A stretch of DNA of 64,000 nucleotides from Mesostigma viride (GCA_009746045.1 RPFO01000082.1:2966741-3030740); one strand, 5' to 3'. Shown: positions 1 through 11,204, counted from the first letter of the stretch. The notes: generated by a model from the letters alone, not told the origin. Made by a program: numbers and translations.

Positions 1-1794
1 CGGGTGGTCCCAGCCACGGTCCAAGTTTGAGGTCAATCGGACAACCCTAGCTCAAGTTATTGCGTTTGGCAGATGCCACTCTCACGACCGCTAAAGAAGG
101 TTTTTCTTTGTACAAGGCCACTTAGGCATGATGTTTTCCATCCAAAGAGCCTGAAAGCATGCCCTACTCGATCACAAAACATAAGCAAACGCCTAGGCAC
201 CTCATCTGCCCTCACCTGCCCTAGGCATGGTCAACCTTGCCAGCGCAAGCATAGCAACACGATCAGAATAGCAACACGATCGCTAGGCATACATGCCAAG
301 AGAGCATACACTATAAGTACTCAACCCAAGGTTACCTTAATTGTACATAAACTTCATGCCAAGAACTCAGCAAATCTATGACCAAAAGCACTTCTAACTC
401 TTGCTCACTGATGACGACACATGCTCAAGGTCGGGGGTCACTGTGGCACGCACTGATGGGTTTCCTAGACGACCACCTGACAAGGCGCTAAGGACCACTC
501 AGTAACCAAGGAAACACAATTACACTTTGCATGCCATCCAACATGCATCAAATACATGCTGAATATTTTATGAAATACAAATGGGTGGCCACACGCCTCA
601 TACCCCTTCACCGTCCCTCGAGCATGGCCAGACTTATAAGCATGTGAATAGCAATAATGATGACATTGGCACTAAAATGCCTAATCAGCATTTTCTATGT
701 TTCTCCCAGGTTAGAGTGTTAAGGTTTATGCCAACCAAGCTAATCAACACTGCAGCGACTCCTAGGCCTTAACTGCCCTACCTGAGATGGGCAACCAACT
801 GGAACGATGGAGGGCAAGGAACCATGGAGATCATGGCATACAAAGCTAGTTGCATGCAGTCAACCATGTCAACCATGGTTGGCTCAGCACATTGCAGTCT
901 TTTCACATCATCATATCAAGGGAAAGCTCAAATCAACCAATGGTGCATGGCAGCTATCTACATGCAGTCACACAAATGCAATATCTCCAACATGATCGTC
1001 AGTAAAACACTTCCTCCCCTGCATGATAAAATGGAAAGAAACCATTGGCGGGCCTCCAGCGCATGCATGAGCGCGCTGTGATGCCGCTGCGAAGAGAGGG
1101 TGCGTCACTCTCACACAACTAGAAGCTTCCATTAACATCAGCACAACATCCTTGCCAGAACACGTTTCATGAAATACCTGAAGCCTTCCCGAGAAGCAAT
1201 AGGCTTCGACTGAAGCGGCCTTGACCACGACATCAACGAAAACAATCTAAAGCTGCCAGGTATTCGACAACACCACGGCAAGCAACGGCGAGCTAGCTGG
1301 CGGAAACTGCCCAAAAAGAACGGAAAAAACTTCGAACGATGAGCTAATAGAAGAAAGAACTGATAGCAAAGAACATTCGCGACAAATCTATACCTTGACT
1401 TCGCAGATCCCTCGCCCAGGCGCGCAACAACGGCCGTTCTTCCATGGAAGGTTCCGACATGCATTGCGGAGGCCTGAAGAATTACTTACCGAGAATGCCC
1501 GAAAATGTAGCAAAAAGCACCAGTTCGGTTTGGAATTCGATGCTACCGATACGAATTCATCCTTCGCGGTCAAAAAGCCCCCGAAAACTGCGAATTTACA
1601 GCCGCTATTACGAATTCTATTTTATTCCGCGCGACGAAAAAATGCAGTTTACCCCCCATGCCGATGGCAGTAAAAGAAAGCAGCGATATTGTAAATCAGC
1701 TACTTGCCGCCACAAACCAACATCATTAAATCATCTTCTTCAACGTTCGAGCATTTTTTGGCATTTCTCTAGCCTTACATTGCTAGTTTCGCCT
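1..1794. other. No recognisable gene
   Basis: Only short unsupported ORFs on both strands. No domain, splice pattern or repeat structure stands out. Confidence 0.5.
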
Positions 1795-1915
1795 AAACGC
1801 AGTCGCCATGGCCACTTCCGCAAGGGGTGCGCGCACCGTGCACCCACTTTTCACGGCTGGTACCGCGAATTTTTTGGCGCGGAAAAAATTCGGCGCACCG
1901 CGTCCCCTTAAGTTG
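1795..1915. repeat. Diverged dispersed repeat, copy 1
   Basis: Resembles 56398-56535: both contain CGCCATGGCCAC, a CACGG block, GCGAATTTTTTG.CGC and end near GTCCCCTTAA. The copies have diverged, so this is an old interspersed repeat of unknown class. It abuts AAGTTGGGTT motifs that recur in the hairpin at 2040-2124. Confidence 0.45.
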
Positions 1916-2039
1916 GGTTGGCTTAAGTTGTGTTCACGCCTTAAGTTGGGTCGAATTGGATTTCGGCATTCCAAGTTCAAAGTAGTTCATAATAGTATGT
2001 TCTTAAGTATCTTTAGTTCAAATTAGTAGAATTTAGTAG

Positions 2040-2124
2040 AGTCATTCACGCCTTAAGTTGGGTTCACGCCTTAATTGGGTTGACCCCTCAAAAACCACGA
2101 ACCCAACTTAAGGTGTGAATGACT
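2040..2124. repeat. Short foldback (MITE-like hairpin)
   Basis: An 85-bp inverted repeat. The left arm starts AGTCATTCACGCCTTAAG and the right arm ends CTTAAGGTGTGAATGACT, one mismatch in about 26 bp. A further TTAAGTTGGG copy lies upstream (1910-1955). It looks like a miniature inverted-repeat element or the tip of a larger foldback. No TSD was identified. Confidence 0.5.
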
Positions 2125-2126
2125 GT

Positions 2127-3232
2127 ATATTCAGGAAGCAAAATTGATCAATGATCAGCCATGGCTACGAAAGCTAGTAGCTAGAGGATCAATGATCTCC
2201 CCATTCACTAGTACTATTTAATATTATCTAATGATTTCCCCATTGGTTCAAAAAAATACCCGTTTACCCGGAAAGCTAGGGGAATGTCAGCGGTATGACC
2301 TGCACACGAGGGTCATCATCAATACTTATCACCGACATCAATTAGCCGAAGTCCTGCATCTAGTGCAGCTGCAGATCAGCGATCGCGAGCACTAGAATGA
2401 TTGCAAGCACAACATCAATTGTGCGACTGCGGACATGACACATTGAAAGTGCACTTTTCTGGAAAACAGACCTGTGCAATATGGGATAAAAATCCAGTTA
2501 TGCTTGGGAACCATAAACTGAATATGTGAAAAAAAAATTCCAGCCACTTGGGGGTGGTACTACCCCCCAGCATGACCCAGTTATGAGCTAAAAATAGAAA
2601 AAGACGCTATTTTTGGCCGATTTTTCCTAGGAGACTGGGCAAACCAAAAGTGACCAAACCACATATTTTCCTAAAAGTCCCCACCCTTGCAAATAAATCT
2701 GGCTACTCAGGACCACAAAATAAGCACGTTTAGACTATTTGATGGGGTTTAGCCCAAAACACGTATTTTTTTGGTCCTAAAAAAATAAATCAAATAGTAG
2801 ACACATGCAAAAATTTCAGTGATGACATTTATACTAGGCCTACTGTAGGGTGGGAATTTCACTCTCACAAAGTTTGAGCTCATTCTGAGCACGTTTACTC
2901 ATGTTGATGGGTGTAAACATGCAAAAAAAAATGACAGAAAATCCCGCTTATGAGCACAAACAACAGACCTATTACACCCTAGCCCACCACCAACTGGGCC
3001 AAACCAAGTCAAATTAATTCATTTATGATGTTAAAAAGCTTGCCACAAGATCCCAGGTCATTCTGAGCTAGTTTGCCCTTAGTACATCATGTTATAGCTG
3101 CCACCCTGCATGCTTGGTACACCGTGGCATGAGGGACACCATAAGCACATTCCTAAGCTTGCCCCCTGCAAATTGGGCAGAAGCACGTAAAGCAAATGCT
3201 AGAAGCTTGAAGTAGACATCCACCGACATCAT
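2127..3232. other. No recognisable gene
   Basis: AT-rich sequence with scattered short ORFs. Nothing could be assigned. Confidence 0.5.
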
Positions 3233-5112
3233 AACGCAAGCAGGCATGACCACTTGCGGGAATCACCTCATAGCTAATACCCAGTCATGATGCTAAAGGA
3301 TAAAAGGGCCATCCTTTAACCCCTAAATGGTCTTGCGGCCGATTTTCCGCCAAAAATCGAGTTCCAGCCGATGCATCGGCCCCTTCTCGGGCGACCAAAT
3401 GCCGCGAAAACTATTGAGAATTAGGAAAAGTTTAGCTGAGAAGATCGAAAGTTTATAAAATACTCTAAAGCATGGTATATGGGTTTGCATACTTCTGACA
3501 AAGTTATAGAGGTGTTCTGGCCGGTCAAAGTACAAGGGGTCAGGGTACTTTTTCACGTACAACGTGCATTCCGGAAAACGACGACCTGGCCATGGCGGCT
3601 TGCGCCCACGCATGGCATTTACGTTTTCGTTCGAATTTTCTGACCAAACTTAGGATATTGATTTTATACGTCCTAAAGATCATACAGGCCAATTTCTGGT
3701 TCGCGGGAATGCCATTTGATAGGTGTCGGCAGCGTTCTTGCTGGAAAAAACTGCGATCAGGCCGGACGATAGAAACGTTGACAGCAATACCTTTCCGGCG
3801 TATTTTAAAGGATATATCGGTTTCTTTATACTTTTTATGATACATAGTAGTCGTAAACGTGCAAGGGTGGCCAGAAATCGCCGAATCCAGCGACCATGCT
3901 GCACAACTTTGGTGTGCCGAAATGCGCCATTTTGCGGCCACCGCCTGGGCCAAGGTAACGCCATCCATGCCTGGTAAAGCTTAAGCATCGTTTTCCTATC
4001 GATGTTTGACGTTTATATATACGTTCTAGCTTGTGTAGCACATTCTTTTTGCATTATTCATGCTCTTTCTTGACCCTGGCCTGGCCCCTTTCTAAAACAC
4101 CCTTCTTAGATGCTTCCCTCAGTCAGTTGACCTGCCACAGGGTGATGGTGATAAGTTTTAGAGGCTGTATGGGTTTGAATACCTCCATGTATGTTTGTTA
4201 TACATTTCCCATACACATATTGCATGAGTGTGAGGCAGTTGGCTGGTCGCTGTGGCATCATCAAGCACGTAACTGGTGAGTAAAAGCTTCCCATTGACAG
4301 CATGTGCCACCAGGTGTGCTGGCCATCACCTGGCAAGCTGTAGCAGCTTAGGCCTAGTTTATCCTTGCTAGGGCAGGCTGAAATAGGCTCAACATCACTA
4401 GTTTGTTGGTGGCTGCCTCCTAGAATGCATGCCTTGCGTAGGGTATCCGTACCACGTTACCTACGTGCATGGACAAGGTAGCACCTGCACATAGGTGCCA
4501 TGTAAGGGCAGTGTGATGATGCAGTTATGTTTCCCCATCATTGTGGAAGGGAAATGTATTGTTTGGCATGGTTGGTGGCTATATTAGTAGGTAGTATGCC
4601 CACCCCTACCCCCTTGGTTGCTTTTTACCAACGGTACCCCTATGGGCTGTACTGGGTGTAACTGCTGGTATACCCACCCAAATGATTACCCCAATGGCTC
4701 AAACTGTTCAGCAACTAATTGTTTATCATCCCTGAAGTGGTAGGTGCCTAGGTCTTATAACATAATTCAAAATGCACATTCTACCAAAAATGAAAACGCG
4801 CGTCTTGACCCCCCTGACTTTGACGGCAGTTATACATGGCCTACCCTGCATATATGTGAGGTTGTGATATACCAACCCGAAGGGCAACTCATGGACATGC
4901 TTGGCCCCCAAGGACAGCCATTGGATATGGGTAGGTTGGATGGCATCTGGTTTGCAAAATTGTGAAGATCCAGCCGATTTATCGGCAGGATCTCAGACCA
5001 TTTAGGGGTTAATATTGTCATAATAAGCACCTGATCCTTATCATCTAGGAAGCCCCAGCCATGTTCAATGGAAGCAAAACATATAGGAAGGAGATAACTA
5101 TATCACACATGC
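3233..5112 (+). repeat. Tandem unit R, copy 1 (split by a piggyBac-like element)
   Basis: The unit runs 3233-3319, is interrupted, and resumes 5008-5112. The same sequence recurs at 5121-5179 plus 5807-5967: ACGCAAGCAGGCATGACCAC, later CAGTCATGAT, GGGCCATCCTTTAA, CTGATCCTTATCATCTAGG. Copy 1 preserves intact the LINE target of copy 2 (near 3285) and the LTR-element target (AACTATATCACACATGC near 5095). Confidence 0.8.
3320..5007. mobile_element. Non-autonomous piggyBac-like element, TTAA target site
   Basis: Termini are inverted: CCCCTAAATGGTC at the left and GACCATTTAGGGG at the right, with subterminal CCAGCCGAT..ATCGGC motifs near 3365 and 4970. Both ends are flanked by TTAA (3316-3319 and 5008-5011). 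The tandem copy at 5825-5850 shows the uninterrupted site with a single TTAA. A TTAA duplication plus C-rich inverted ends is diagnostic of piggyBac-type cut-and-paste elements. At 1688 bp no DDE transposase ORF is visible, so it would need a transposase supplied in trans. The internal ORFs of 60-140 aa look spurious. Confidence 0.82.
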
Positions 5113-5179
5113 TTCGGCATTACGCAAGCAGGCATGACCACTTGCGGGAATCACCTCATAGCTAATACCCAGTCATGAT

Positions 5180-5797
5180 TAAAATTAAATTAAATTAAAT
5201 TATAACATGCCTCCGTTGGGAGATCATGTAGCACATATTCCTTGATGGATGGCAGGGGTGGAAGGAGCCGCGTAATCGAACTAACCTAACTCTAATCTAG
5301 CTACTAAGTCTAGAAAAATCCTAACTACCCTACTCATCAAAACGCCTCCTCCGCTTGGGGGGAGGTGGTTTGCCCACAGGCAGGGTCGGCCGGCGTGTGA
5401 GCCTTGACAATCCTCTTCCACCGCGTCTTGTTCTGCATGGCAGTCCAAAGAAGGGAGAGAGAGTGGATGCGGTATTCAAACTGGGCTGGGACCAGTAGGT
5501 CATCCAGCAACATCTGTACGTAGTTCGTGACATGGCATGTTTCCCTACCTTTTTGGGAATGTCCTTGGGGCCAGGCCAGGTCAGAATGTGCCGCCCTGGC
5601 TGGCCAAGCCGCTGGGGGCCTGCCAGACCAAGGGCGGTGTCGACCTGGCTGGTGCGAGCAAGGTGTCCTACAAATGCTATCCTACGCTGTCTAATCTCGT
5701 CCGAAATACGAGGCATGCCCTGATACAAAGACTCTGATGACGGGCGCTTGGAAAACCCTACGTTCAGGACCTGTCGGAGCATCCTGTAAACTGTGCC
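5180..5797 (-). mobile_element. 5'-truncated LINE insertion, 9-bp TSD
   Basis: Flanked by AGTCATGAT at 5171-5179 and 5798-5806. On the minus strand it ends in an AATTTAATTTAA-type tail. The uninterrupted site is seen in unit R copy 1. It is truncated at its 5' side, as is usual for target-primed reverse transcription. A related 3' end occurs at 52500-52900 (shared TATAACATGCCTCCG..GG and CACATATTCC). Confidence 0.85.
5330..5797 (-). pseudogene. C-terminal end of a LINE reverse-transcriptase protein
   Basis: The frame reads YRMLRQVLN, then SLYQGMPRISDEIRQRRIAF, then VGHLAR. This matches the post-RT region of many non-LTR retrotransposon ORF2 proteins (MLRR.L, LY...G.P.LSD.IR.RRLR..GH..R). About 155 residues survive, ending in a basic tail PPPPKRRRRF. 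The RT catalytic part is lost by 5' truncation, so it is a fossil. The family assignment comes from motif recognition, not a search. Confidence 0.7.
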
Positions 5798-5967
5798 AGT
5801 CATGATGCTAACTAAAGGATAAAAGGGCCATCCTTTAATATTGTCATAATAAGTGCACCTGATCCTTATCATCTAGGAAGCCCCAGCCATGTTTAATGGA
5901 AGCAAAACATATAGGAACTAGGCTAGGAGATTCTGATCAGGAATTATAGGCTAGGAGATAACTATAT

Positions 5968-6623
5968 TGTTGAAAACTGCATATGAAAACTGTGTGTATT
6001 GGAGGAAGATCGATCTCGGACCTTTTGTATTCGGTTTTCGTATTATCAATTGTAAATCACGTAGTGGTACCAAACAGGTGGCCAACAAGGCCTTCCCAAC
6101 AAGGGAATCCCAACAAGGGCGACGACTCTCTTTCCAACAAGGAACCCAACAAGGGCTAGAGTCGGCTGACGACTCTCTTTCCAACAAGGAACCCAACAAG
6201 GGCTAGAGTCGGACCAACAAGGTAACCATGACAATTGTGGAGGCAACATTATGTGGAAAAGAACACCGTCGCTATAGCCGTCGATCTAGGAATAATCTAA
6301 GGTACAGTTAGGGTCCAGCCAGCCGCCAGTGACACAAAGGTGGGTGGCTTGCATCAACACATGCAGAAATGATGCGTTGGGTCACTAGTATGCAAGTACA
6401 AGGACATTGCGCCTCCAGGGCAGCACATAGTGAACAGAAGGTCGGCGCGAAGCGCGGATCGATCCTAGCAAATTTGTCAGACGGCCACAGTACCCGTAGT
6501 ACAGTTGAAAATATATTAATGCCGATTTATACTACATCGGACTTTGACATCGTACCCTGAAAATATTGCTGGTAAAGACGAACAGCTAATGGGCACAACC
6601 AGGATTGTCAAAAAATCCTGACA
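5968..6623 (-). repeat. 3' LTR of element O
   Basis: 656 bp, starts TGTTGAAAACTG and ends TCCTGACA. It contains a tandem pair of about 50 bp around GACGACTCTCTTTCCAACAA (6120-6215). CCCCCCTTGC follows at 6624. Read on the minus strand this is the polypurine tract directly before the LTR, as expected for the 3' LTR of a minus-strand element. Confidence 0.88.
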
Positions 6624-6735
6624 CCCCCCTTGCACGTAGCAGGTAGTGATACAAAACAAACTGTTCCCCCCCCCCTCACATGGAGTCACAGAACGTGTCT
6701 ACATGCAGAAACCAGGGGGAATCTCTCCCACGTCC

Positions 6736-7582
6736 TCAAGGACATCTCCAGTGGTGAAATGTGCAGTACCACCCTGCTTCCCCTTCCTCAGCTCGCGCGG
6801 GGTGCTTGTTCCAACAGCGCTCATGTGTGTGGCCAGTGCGCTTGCAGTGCGTACAGGTGAGAGTCTTGCTGCTGGTCAGGAAAACGCTCTCGTCTAGATC
6901 CTCCTGACAGTGAGGACAGGCGACCTGGGTGGTGTAGGCGGTACCGCTGGTGGTGCTGGACGAAGGTGCTGCACTGTTACGGTTGACCCGCAGATGCATG
7001 ATTGTCAGCCTTGAGCACTGCTGCCTTGTAATCCTTCCATGAGAGGTCTACAGGGAGGCTGCCAGGACAGGGCCGTATACCGCTGGAAGACGTCTGCGGT
7101 GGCTTGTCACCAGGATAGAATCGTGAAGCTTGTTGCTGCTTAACTTGTTGTATTCGAGATACTTCCGCTCCATCTCGTTGAGGTGGGCTGCCACCTTCTC
7201 TACTGGCACCTTTTCAGTTGCCAGCAGCTCCTCGAGCGTCGTCGCCTGGTGTGTGGAGGTGGTCTGATCGTGACCATATACGTCCACCAGGATTGCCCAC
7301 GCTTCGTGAAGTAAACCGTTTGGAGCCAGGGCTGCGTACAGAGCTGCAGTCCCATTCACAGCGGACAGGAGGGATGCATACCCAAGGCGTTGTTGTTGCT
7401 CGTTAATGACTCCTGTGCCCTTGAGAGCTTGAATCCTCGTATCCGATTGCCTTCAGGGTACCTTCGACTTTGAGTTTGAAAACAGGAAAATCATTGAGTC
7501 GTTCACCATCGAAGGACAGGTGCTTCAACGCAGCCAATACTGTTCCCTCCTTGATGCCGCGAACAACAGCTGGAGCGGCCAT
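6736..7582 (-). pseudogene. Copia-type gag remnant of element O
   Basis: Three frames must be joined. The first (7582-7403) begins MAAPAVVRGIKEGT. The next (7415-7048) contains LLHEAWAILVDVYG and EKVAAHLNEMERKYL, typical of the copia gag capsid-like region (UBN2 type). The last (6999-6736) contains a CCHC-like knuckle CTHCKRTGHTHERC preceded by a CPHC motif. Reading frames change near 7410 and 7000. The knuckle is followed almost directly by the polypurine tract, so integrase, protease and reverse transcriptase are absent. Gag packages element RNA into particles. A gag-only element would depend on another element's enzymes. Confidence 0.78.
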
Positions 7583-7837
7583 TTCGAAAAAAAAGGAAAA
7601 CGATTGAGAACCAGGTTGGCCAATACTTCGGTACGTCAAATACGTCGGCCTCAAAATACGAGTATTATACGTGGAGCATGGCAGAATACGTCAGCAGAAT
7701 ACGTGGCAGTGTGCAGCATGGTTATGAATGGACCTTTAGGGTTAAGGCCTTAGGGGGCATTGTTATGCATGGAGATCAGTAAATTATGGTGGAAGGCATA
7801 ATTCAATCTGCACCATTCCTTGCACTTATTCCCCACC

Positions 7838-9808
7838 GGCACCAATAACTGCATGACGAGAATGGCTGACGGCGGTATGGCTGACGGCGGAGCTCAGATC
7901 TTTTGCGTCTGAGCCCCAAATTCGGTCAGACCAGTTGCATTCGATGCGCTTTTTTCAGACGCACGCGCCAGTATAATCGGTTACGGCTGAAACGCAGTAT
8001 TGCCAAAGTTACGCACGTGACCAGCTATGACGACTACCAAAGCAAAACGAGGGCTGGAAAAGGAGCTGGCCCAGCTTCCCAGCGCCCAGCCCAACCCTCT
8101 CGCCCTCGCCATTGTTCAGCCGACAGGCTTACCCGCCAAACCCTCGCCAAGCGCCTCGCCTGAACCCAAGAAACCATGCCACGATCGCCACAAATGGAGC
8201 CAATACTTGCCCGGCGACGGAATGTTCTCCCTCTTCGAGTGGCAGAGACTATCGCCGCAGGAATGCGTCGAGGTTCTCGAGTTCCTCGTACAGGAACGGA
8301 AGCTCTTCGTGGCCCCGAAGGGGGGGGCGGCTATCGACTACCGCGACACGTCCTGGCTCTACACCTTTGACGAACCAAGCCAACGCCTGTTTATCTTGAC
8401 CAGCCACTACCAGCGCAACGTCGGCGACATCACCAGAGCGATCAACGCCAGCCTCGCACAGCCGGCTGGCCCATCGGCTCCCTCCCTCTGCAAGGATGAC
8501 ATCCGCGCAGTGCTGGAGGAGCACGTGACCTGGCCGCTGGCCGAGAAGCTGACATCGCTGAACACCACGCTCAACACGGTGGAAGCCCGGGTCTCCAACG
8601 TGGAAACCAAGGTCGTCCACAAGCTACAACCCCAGTTCACGGCGCTACACACCGCGGCGCAGGCTTCGGAAAAGCATGCTGCACTTGTCTCTCGCCTTAA
8701 CCAGGTGGAGGGCAAGTGTGGCGTGCTCCTGAAGAAGCTTGAGGCCATCACCGCCCACACCGAGGCCCTGGCCACACAGGTCCCCAAGATAGCGGAGCAG
8801 ACGGCCACCATTGCATCCCAGCCACCCCGGCAGGATGCTGGCGACCTCCCGCCGCTCTCCTACGCGGACCTGCTGCGGTCAGCGACCGCCTCCACCACCG
8901 ACGCCATCGCCACAAAGCTCCAGGAGCTGGAGGACCACCGCCAGGCCCAGCAACGGGAGGTCACCGACCGCGCTCGCCGCGAGTGCCGAGTGGTGCTACG
9001 TCGCTTCCCCCAGAAGCCAGGTGAGACGTCAACCTCTCTTGCTGACGAGCTCAAGAACCAGCTTCTTACCCTCATGGGCCTGGTAGGTGAGGTAGAACTG
9101 CGTGGGTGCCACCGCCTTCCCCACTCACGGGACAAGGCGGCTCCCCCACCATGCAGTCCTACTCACCTTCCCCTCCCCTGAGGATAAGCAGCGGTTCCTC
9201 TCTCGTCGCAAGCGGTTGCACGACCTCACCTGGACGCTGGATGACGACCTCACCCCCGCTCAGCAACAGCAGCGACGCGACCGGTGGCCGGAATACCTCC
9301 GCCATAAGCAGGACCCCCAGAAGCCCAAGGTGTACTGGAGGGGCGGGGACCTGATGATCAACCACAAGATGTGGACGCCCCCAGCGGGCTAGAATAGCAA
9401 TAGCCCTAGCTTGTAACCATTGGCGTCACTGCCGCTAAGGCAGCCATGCCTAGAATGTTGCCTAGCTGTGCCAACACACCTAGTCACGTGCCGCCAACGC
9501 ACGGTACACAACCAGCCATAGCCTTAGCCTAGTCCTAGTACAGCCATGCCACGCCCTGGCTATGTTCAGATTACCTGCCCACGCTCCTTGCTATGATATG
9601 CTCACATGGGTCTTATTGCACCCACAGTTTGCCGGATCGTTAGCCTGTCCTTTTAGCTAGCCGCGCCCGATTGCAGCTGTGGCATGCCTTTGGCATGAAG
9701 GAGACTGGGGGTCTCTGCCCTTTCTCCTGTAGTGCACACACAGGGATTAAAAGCACTTCGGTGCTCCGTGACTCCCCAACGGGAGCACGAGTTTAATTAA
9801 TTAATTAA
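7838..9808 (+). mobile_element. LINE encoding only ORF1 (half-LINE), 12-bp TSD
   Basis: Flanked by TTATTCCCCACC at 7826-7837 and 9809-9820. The order is a 5' leader of about 190 bp, an ORF1-type reading frame (8027-9392), then about 420 bp of 3' sequence ending in a stem-loop (GTGCTCC..GGAGCAC, 9759-9789) and a TTAA-rich tail. No endonuclease or reverse transcriptase is present between ORF1 and the tail. Since both TSD copies and a leader are present, it looks complete rather than truncated, resembling mammalian HAL1 half-LINEs in plan. Confidence 0.75.
8027..9392 (+). CDS. LINE ORF1-like RNA-binding protein (one frameshift)
   Basis: Frame 1 (8027 to about 9150) begins MTTTKAKRGLEKEL. It has a predicted helical/coiled-coil stretch around residues 170-270 (TLNTVEARVSNVETKV, SRLNQVEGKCGVLLKKLEAI), then CRVVLRRFPQK and a region resembling the RRM of L1 ORF1p. 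A shift near 9150, in a C-rich run, leads into frame 3: AVLLTFPSPEDKQRFL, then RRDRWPEYLRHKQDPQKPK and a stop at 9392. The order coiled coil, RRM-like, C-terminal basic domain matches L1-type ORF1 proteins, which trimerise and bind element RNA. The frameshift could be a real decay mutation or a homopolymer error. Confidence 0.65.
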
Positions 9809-9933
9809 TTATTCCCCACCAGCCTTCCATAATTTTTTAATGCAATATGTGCACATTCCTTGCACTTATTCCCTACCAACCTGCCACCATAATTTACGTA
9901 CCCATTACTGCATGTGCACATTACTTGCAAGCT

Positions 9934-10170
9934 CTACAAACAGGTCGTGGACCGGCTGGATCGCATAGTATCTCCGCACATCTGAACCCTGTGATGCCAG
10001 ATCTCCTTTGCGGCCGTTCCGAGCTTGGCACTGGATTCGTTGTCCACATCGTCGCGTCGCTGCAGCAACACGATGTTTTCTGGCATACGCGGGCTTTTGG
10101 TTCCCGCCGCACATTTGAAAGTGCTGTCCTCCGGCTTTTTGCCTTTGCAATGTGTGCAGTTCTTGGACGT
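9934..10170 (-). pseudogene. Cysteine-containing ORF inside the hAT-like element
   Basis: An open frame without an evident start reads KNCTHCKGKKPEDSTFKC, then PENIVLLQRRDDV and a stop at 9934. The CxxC plus downstream Cys/His could be the remnant of a BED-type zinc finger from a hAT transposase, but the match is weak. The adjacent upstream block (10225-10545) is repeated at 57888-58200. Confidence 0.25.
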
Positions 10171-10224
10171 TTGGAATCATGGCATGGCTAACGTGATGGC
10201 TGACTAGCATGACCTTTTCAGTGG

Positions 10225-10545
10225 TTTTCCATTTGCGGGTATTTCCTCGTAAATGGTGGGAGAGCGATCGCAGCAATGGTGCTCACCACTAGACACTCCC
10301 GGCCAGTTAGGCTCGACACACACGCCCTGATCAAGCATGCTGTTTCCGGCCCCACCGTCTAGGTCATCTAGTCGCTCTACACGTAAGCCAGCCATAATTT
10401 CAATGCACAAGGCTACACATTTCCAACACCATTCATCTTCATCATCCTGAACGACTCGAAAACGCGGACAAGATAGCGGCAGGCTCGAGCTACCATGGTC
10501 CGGATTCTCCCGATTTCTGGCCTGCGGATACAGGCTGTGTTACAA
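10225..10545. repeat. Dispersed repeat shared with 57888-58200
   Basis: About 320 bp nearly identical to the second copy. Both contain TTTCCTCGT.AATGGTGGGA, ACTCCCGGCCAGTTAGGCTC and CCATGGTCCGGATTCTCCCG. One copy lies inside the hAT-like element, suggesting both derive from related hAT copies. Confidence 0.75.
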
Positions 10546-10904
10546 ATACCACGTTCCCAGCACAGCTGGCATTTTCATCGTGCTGGCACTCTCTCGGTCT
10601 CTCCGTGTAATTTCAGCTAGCTTGCCAACTGCCAAGTCAGTACTGGACTTGCGAAAAGCCTAGCTCATAGTACAGTGTAGAAAATCTTGGTAAAGGTAGG
10701 CGCCGCGCCACGGTCCGGTTGGCCTGGCGCCAAGCGCTGCCCCAGCTCGAACCTCGAAAATTTCCAAGTCCAAATCACGTATTCCTGACAAAATACGCGT
10801 ATAGTACGTCGGGGCCAAAAAAACGCGTATTGCCGTATTTATTTTGACAATACGCACGTATTTGCCAACCTGGATTGAGAAGAAAGCTGGTGTACTGTGA
10901 AAAG

Positions 10905-11167
10905 CTACGCACTTGGTGTATAATGTTCCACTGTGGCAGTCCGAACTAATTGCCAGTCGTAATTAAGCATGTCGTTTACAGTGCGCCAAATTTCGGCATC
11001 ATAGGAACGGACTCCAAAAGATGAATCGACAAAGGTAACAAAGATTGGGTATTCCGGATCAGGCTGATTCCGCTGGCGGGTAAGGAGGCGCTCAGTCTTC
11101 GTGTAGAGATAGTCGACGATGTCTCGATAGATGTAACGATTGCCTTTACATACGACGCGTGTGGCTA
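10905..11167 (-). pseudogene. Distal part of the unknown ORF of element O
   Basis: An open frame reads ATRVVCKGNRYIYRDIVDY and continues with FVTFVDSSFGVRSYDAEIW to a stop at 10905. It has good codon-like structure but no start of its own. Its proximal part is at 54784-54975 and the two are split by the 43.6-kb element. Merging them across one TA keeps the frame open, giving about 150 residues. I do not recognise a domain. Confidence 0.7.
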
Positions 11168-11204
11168 CAGTACCAACCCGCGGTAACGCAACTAGTTACG
11201 CAAC
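11168..11204 (+). repeat. Left terminal inverted repeat of the giant element
   Basis: Matches the reverse complement of 54747-54783 over all 37 bp. Contains the internal near-palindrome GTAACGCAACTAGTTACGC. Beyond it the two ends diverge, though GTTGCGTAA motifs recur near 11270 and near 54695. Confidence 0.9.

Larger units (their letters stand above)
5121..5967 (+). repeat. Tandem unit R, copy 2 (split by a LINE, bordered by an LTR element)
   Basis: Second copy of unit R (5121-5179 and 5807-5967), interrupted by the LINE fragment at 5180-5797. It supplies the empty site for the piggyBac-like element of copy 1. It contains an extra stretch of about 35 bp near 5915-5950. It ends at TATAT (5963-5967), the target duplication of the outer LTR element. 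The unit's next bases, CACACATGCT, continue at 55618. Confidence 0.78.
7611..10873. mobile_element. hAT-like element with 8-bp TSD, nested in element O
   Basis: Terminal inverted repeats start CCAGGTTGGC followed by C or A and AATAC. They are flanked by ATTGAGAA at 7603-7610 and 10874-10881. The insertion lies between O's upstream ORF and its gag start. Eight-bp duplications with short C/A-rich ends fit the hAT superfamily. The interior contains a nested LINE (7838-9808), a repeat shared with 57888-58200, and one cysteine-bearing minus-strand ORF. No intact transposase is visible. Confidence 0.75.
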
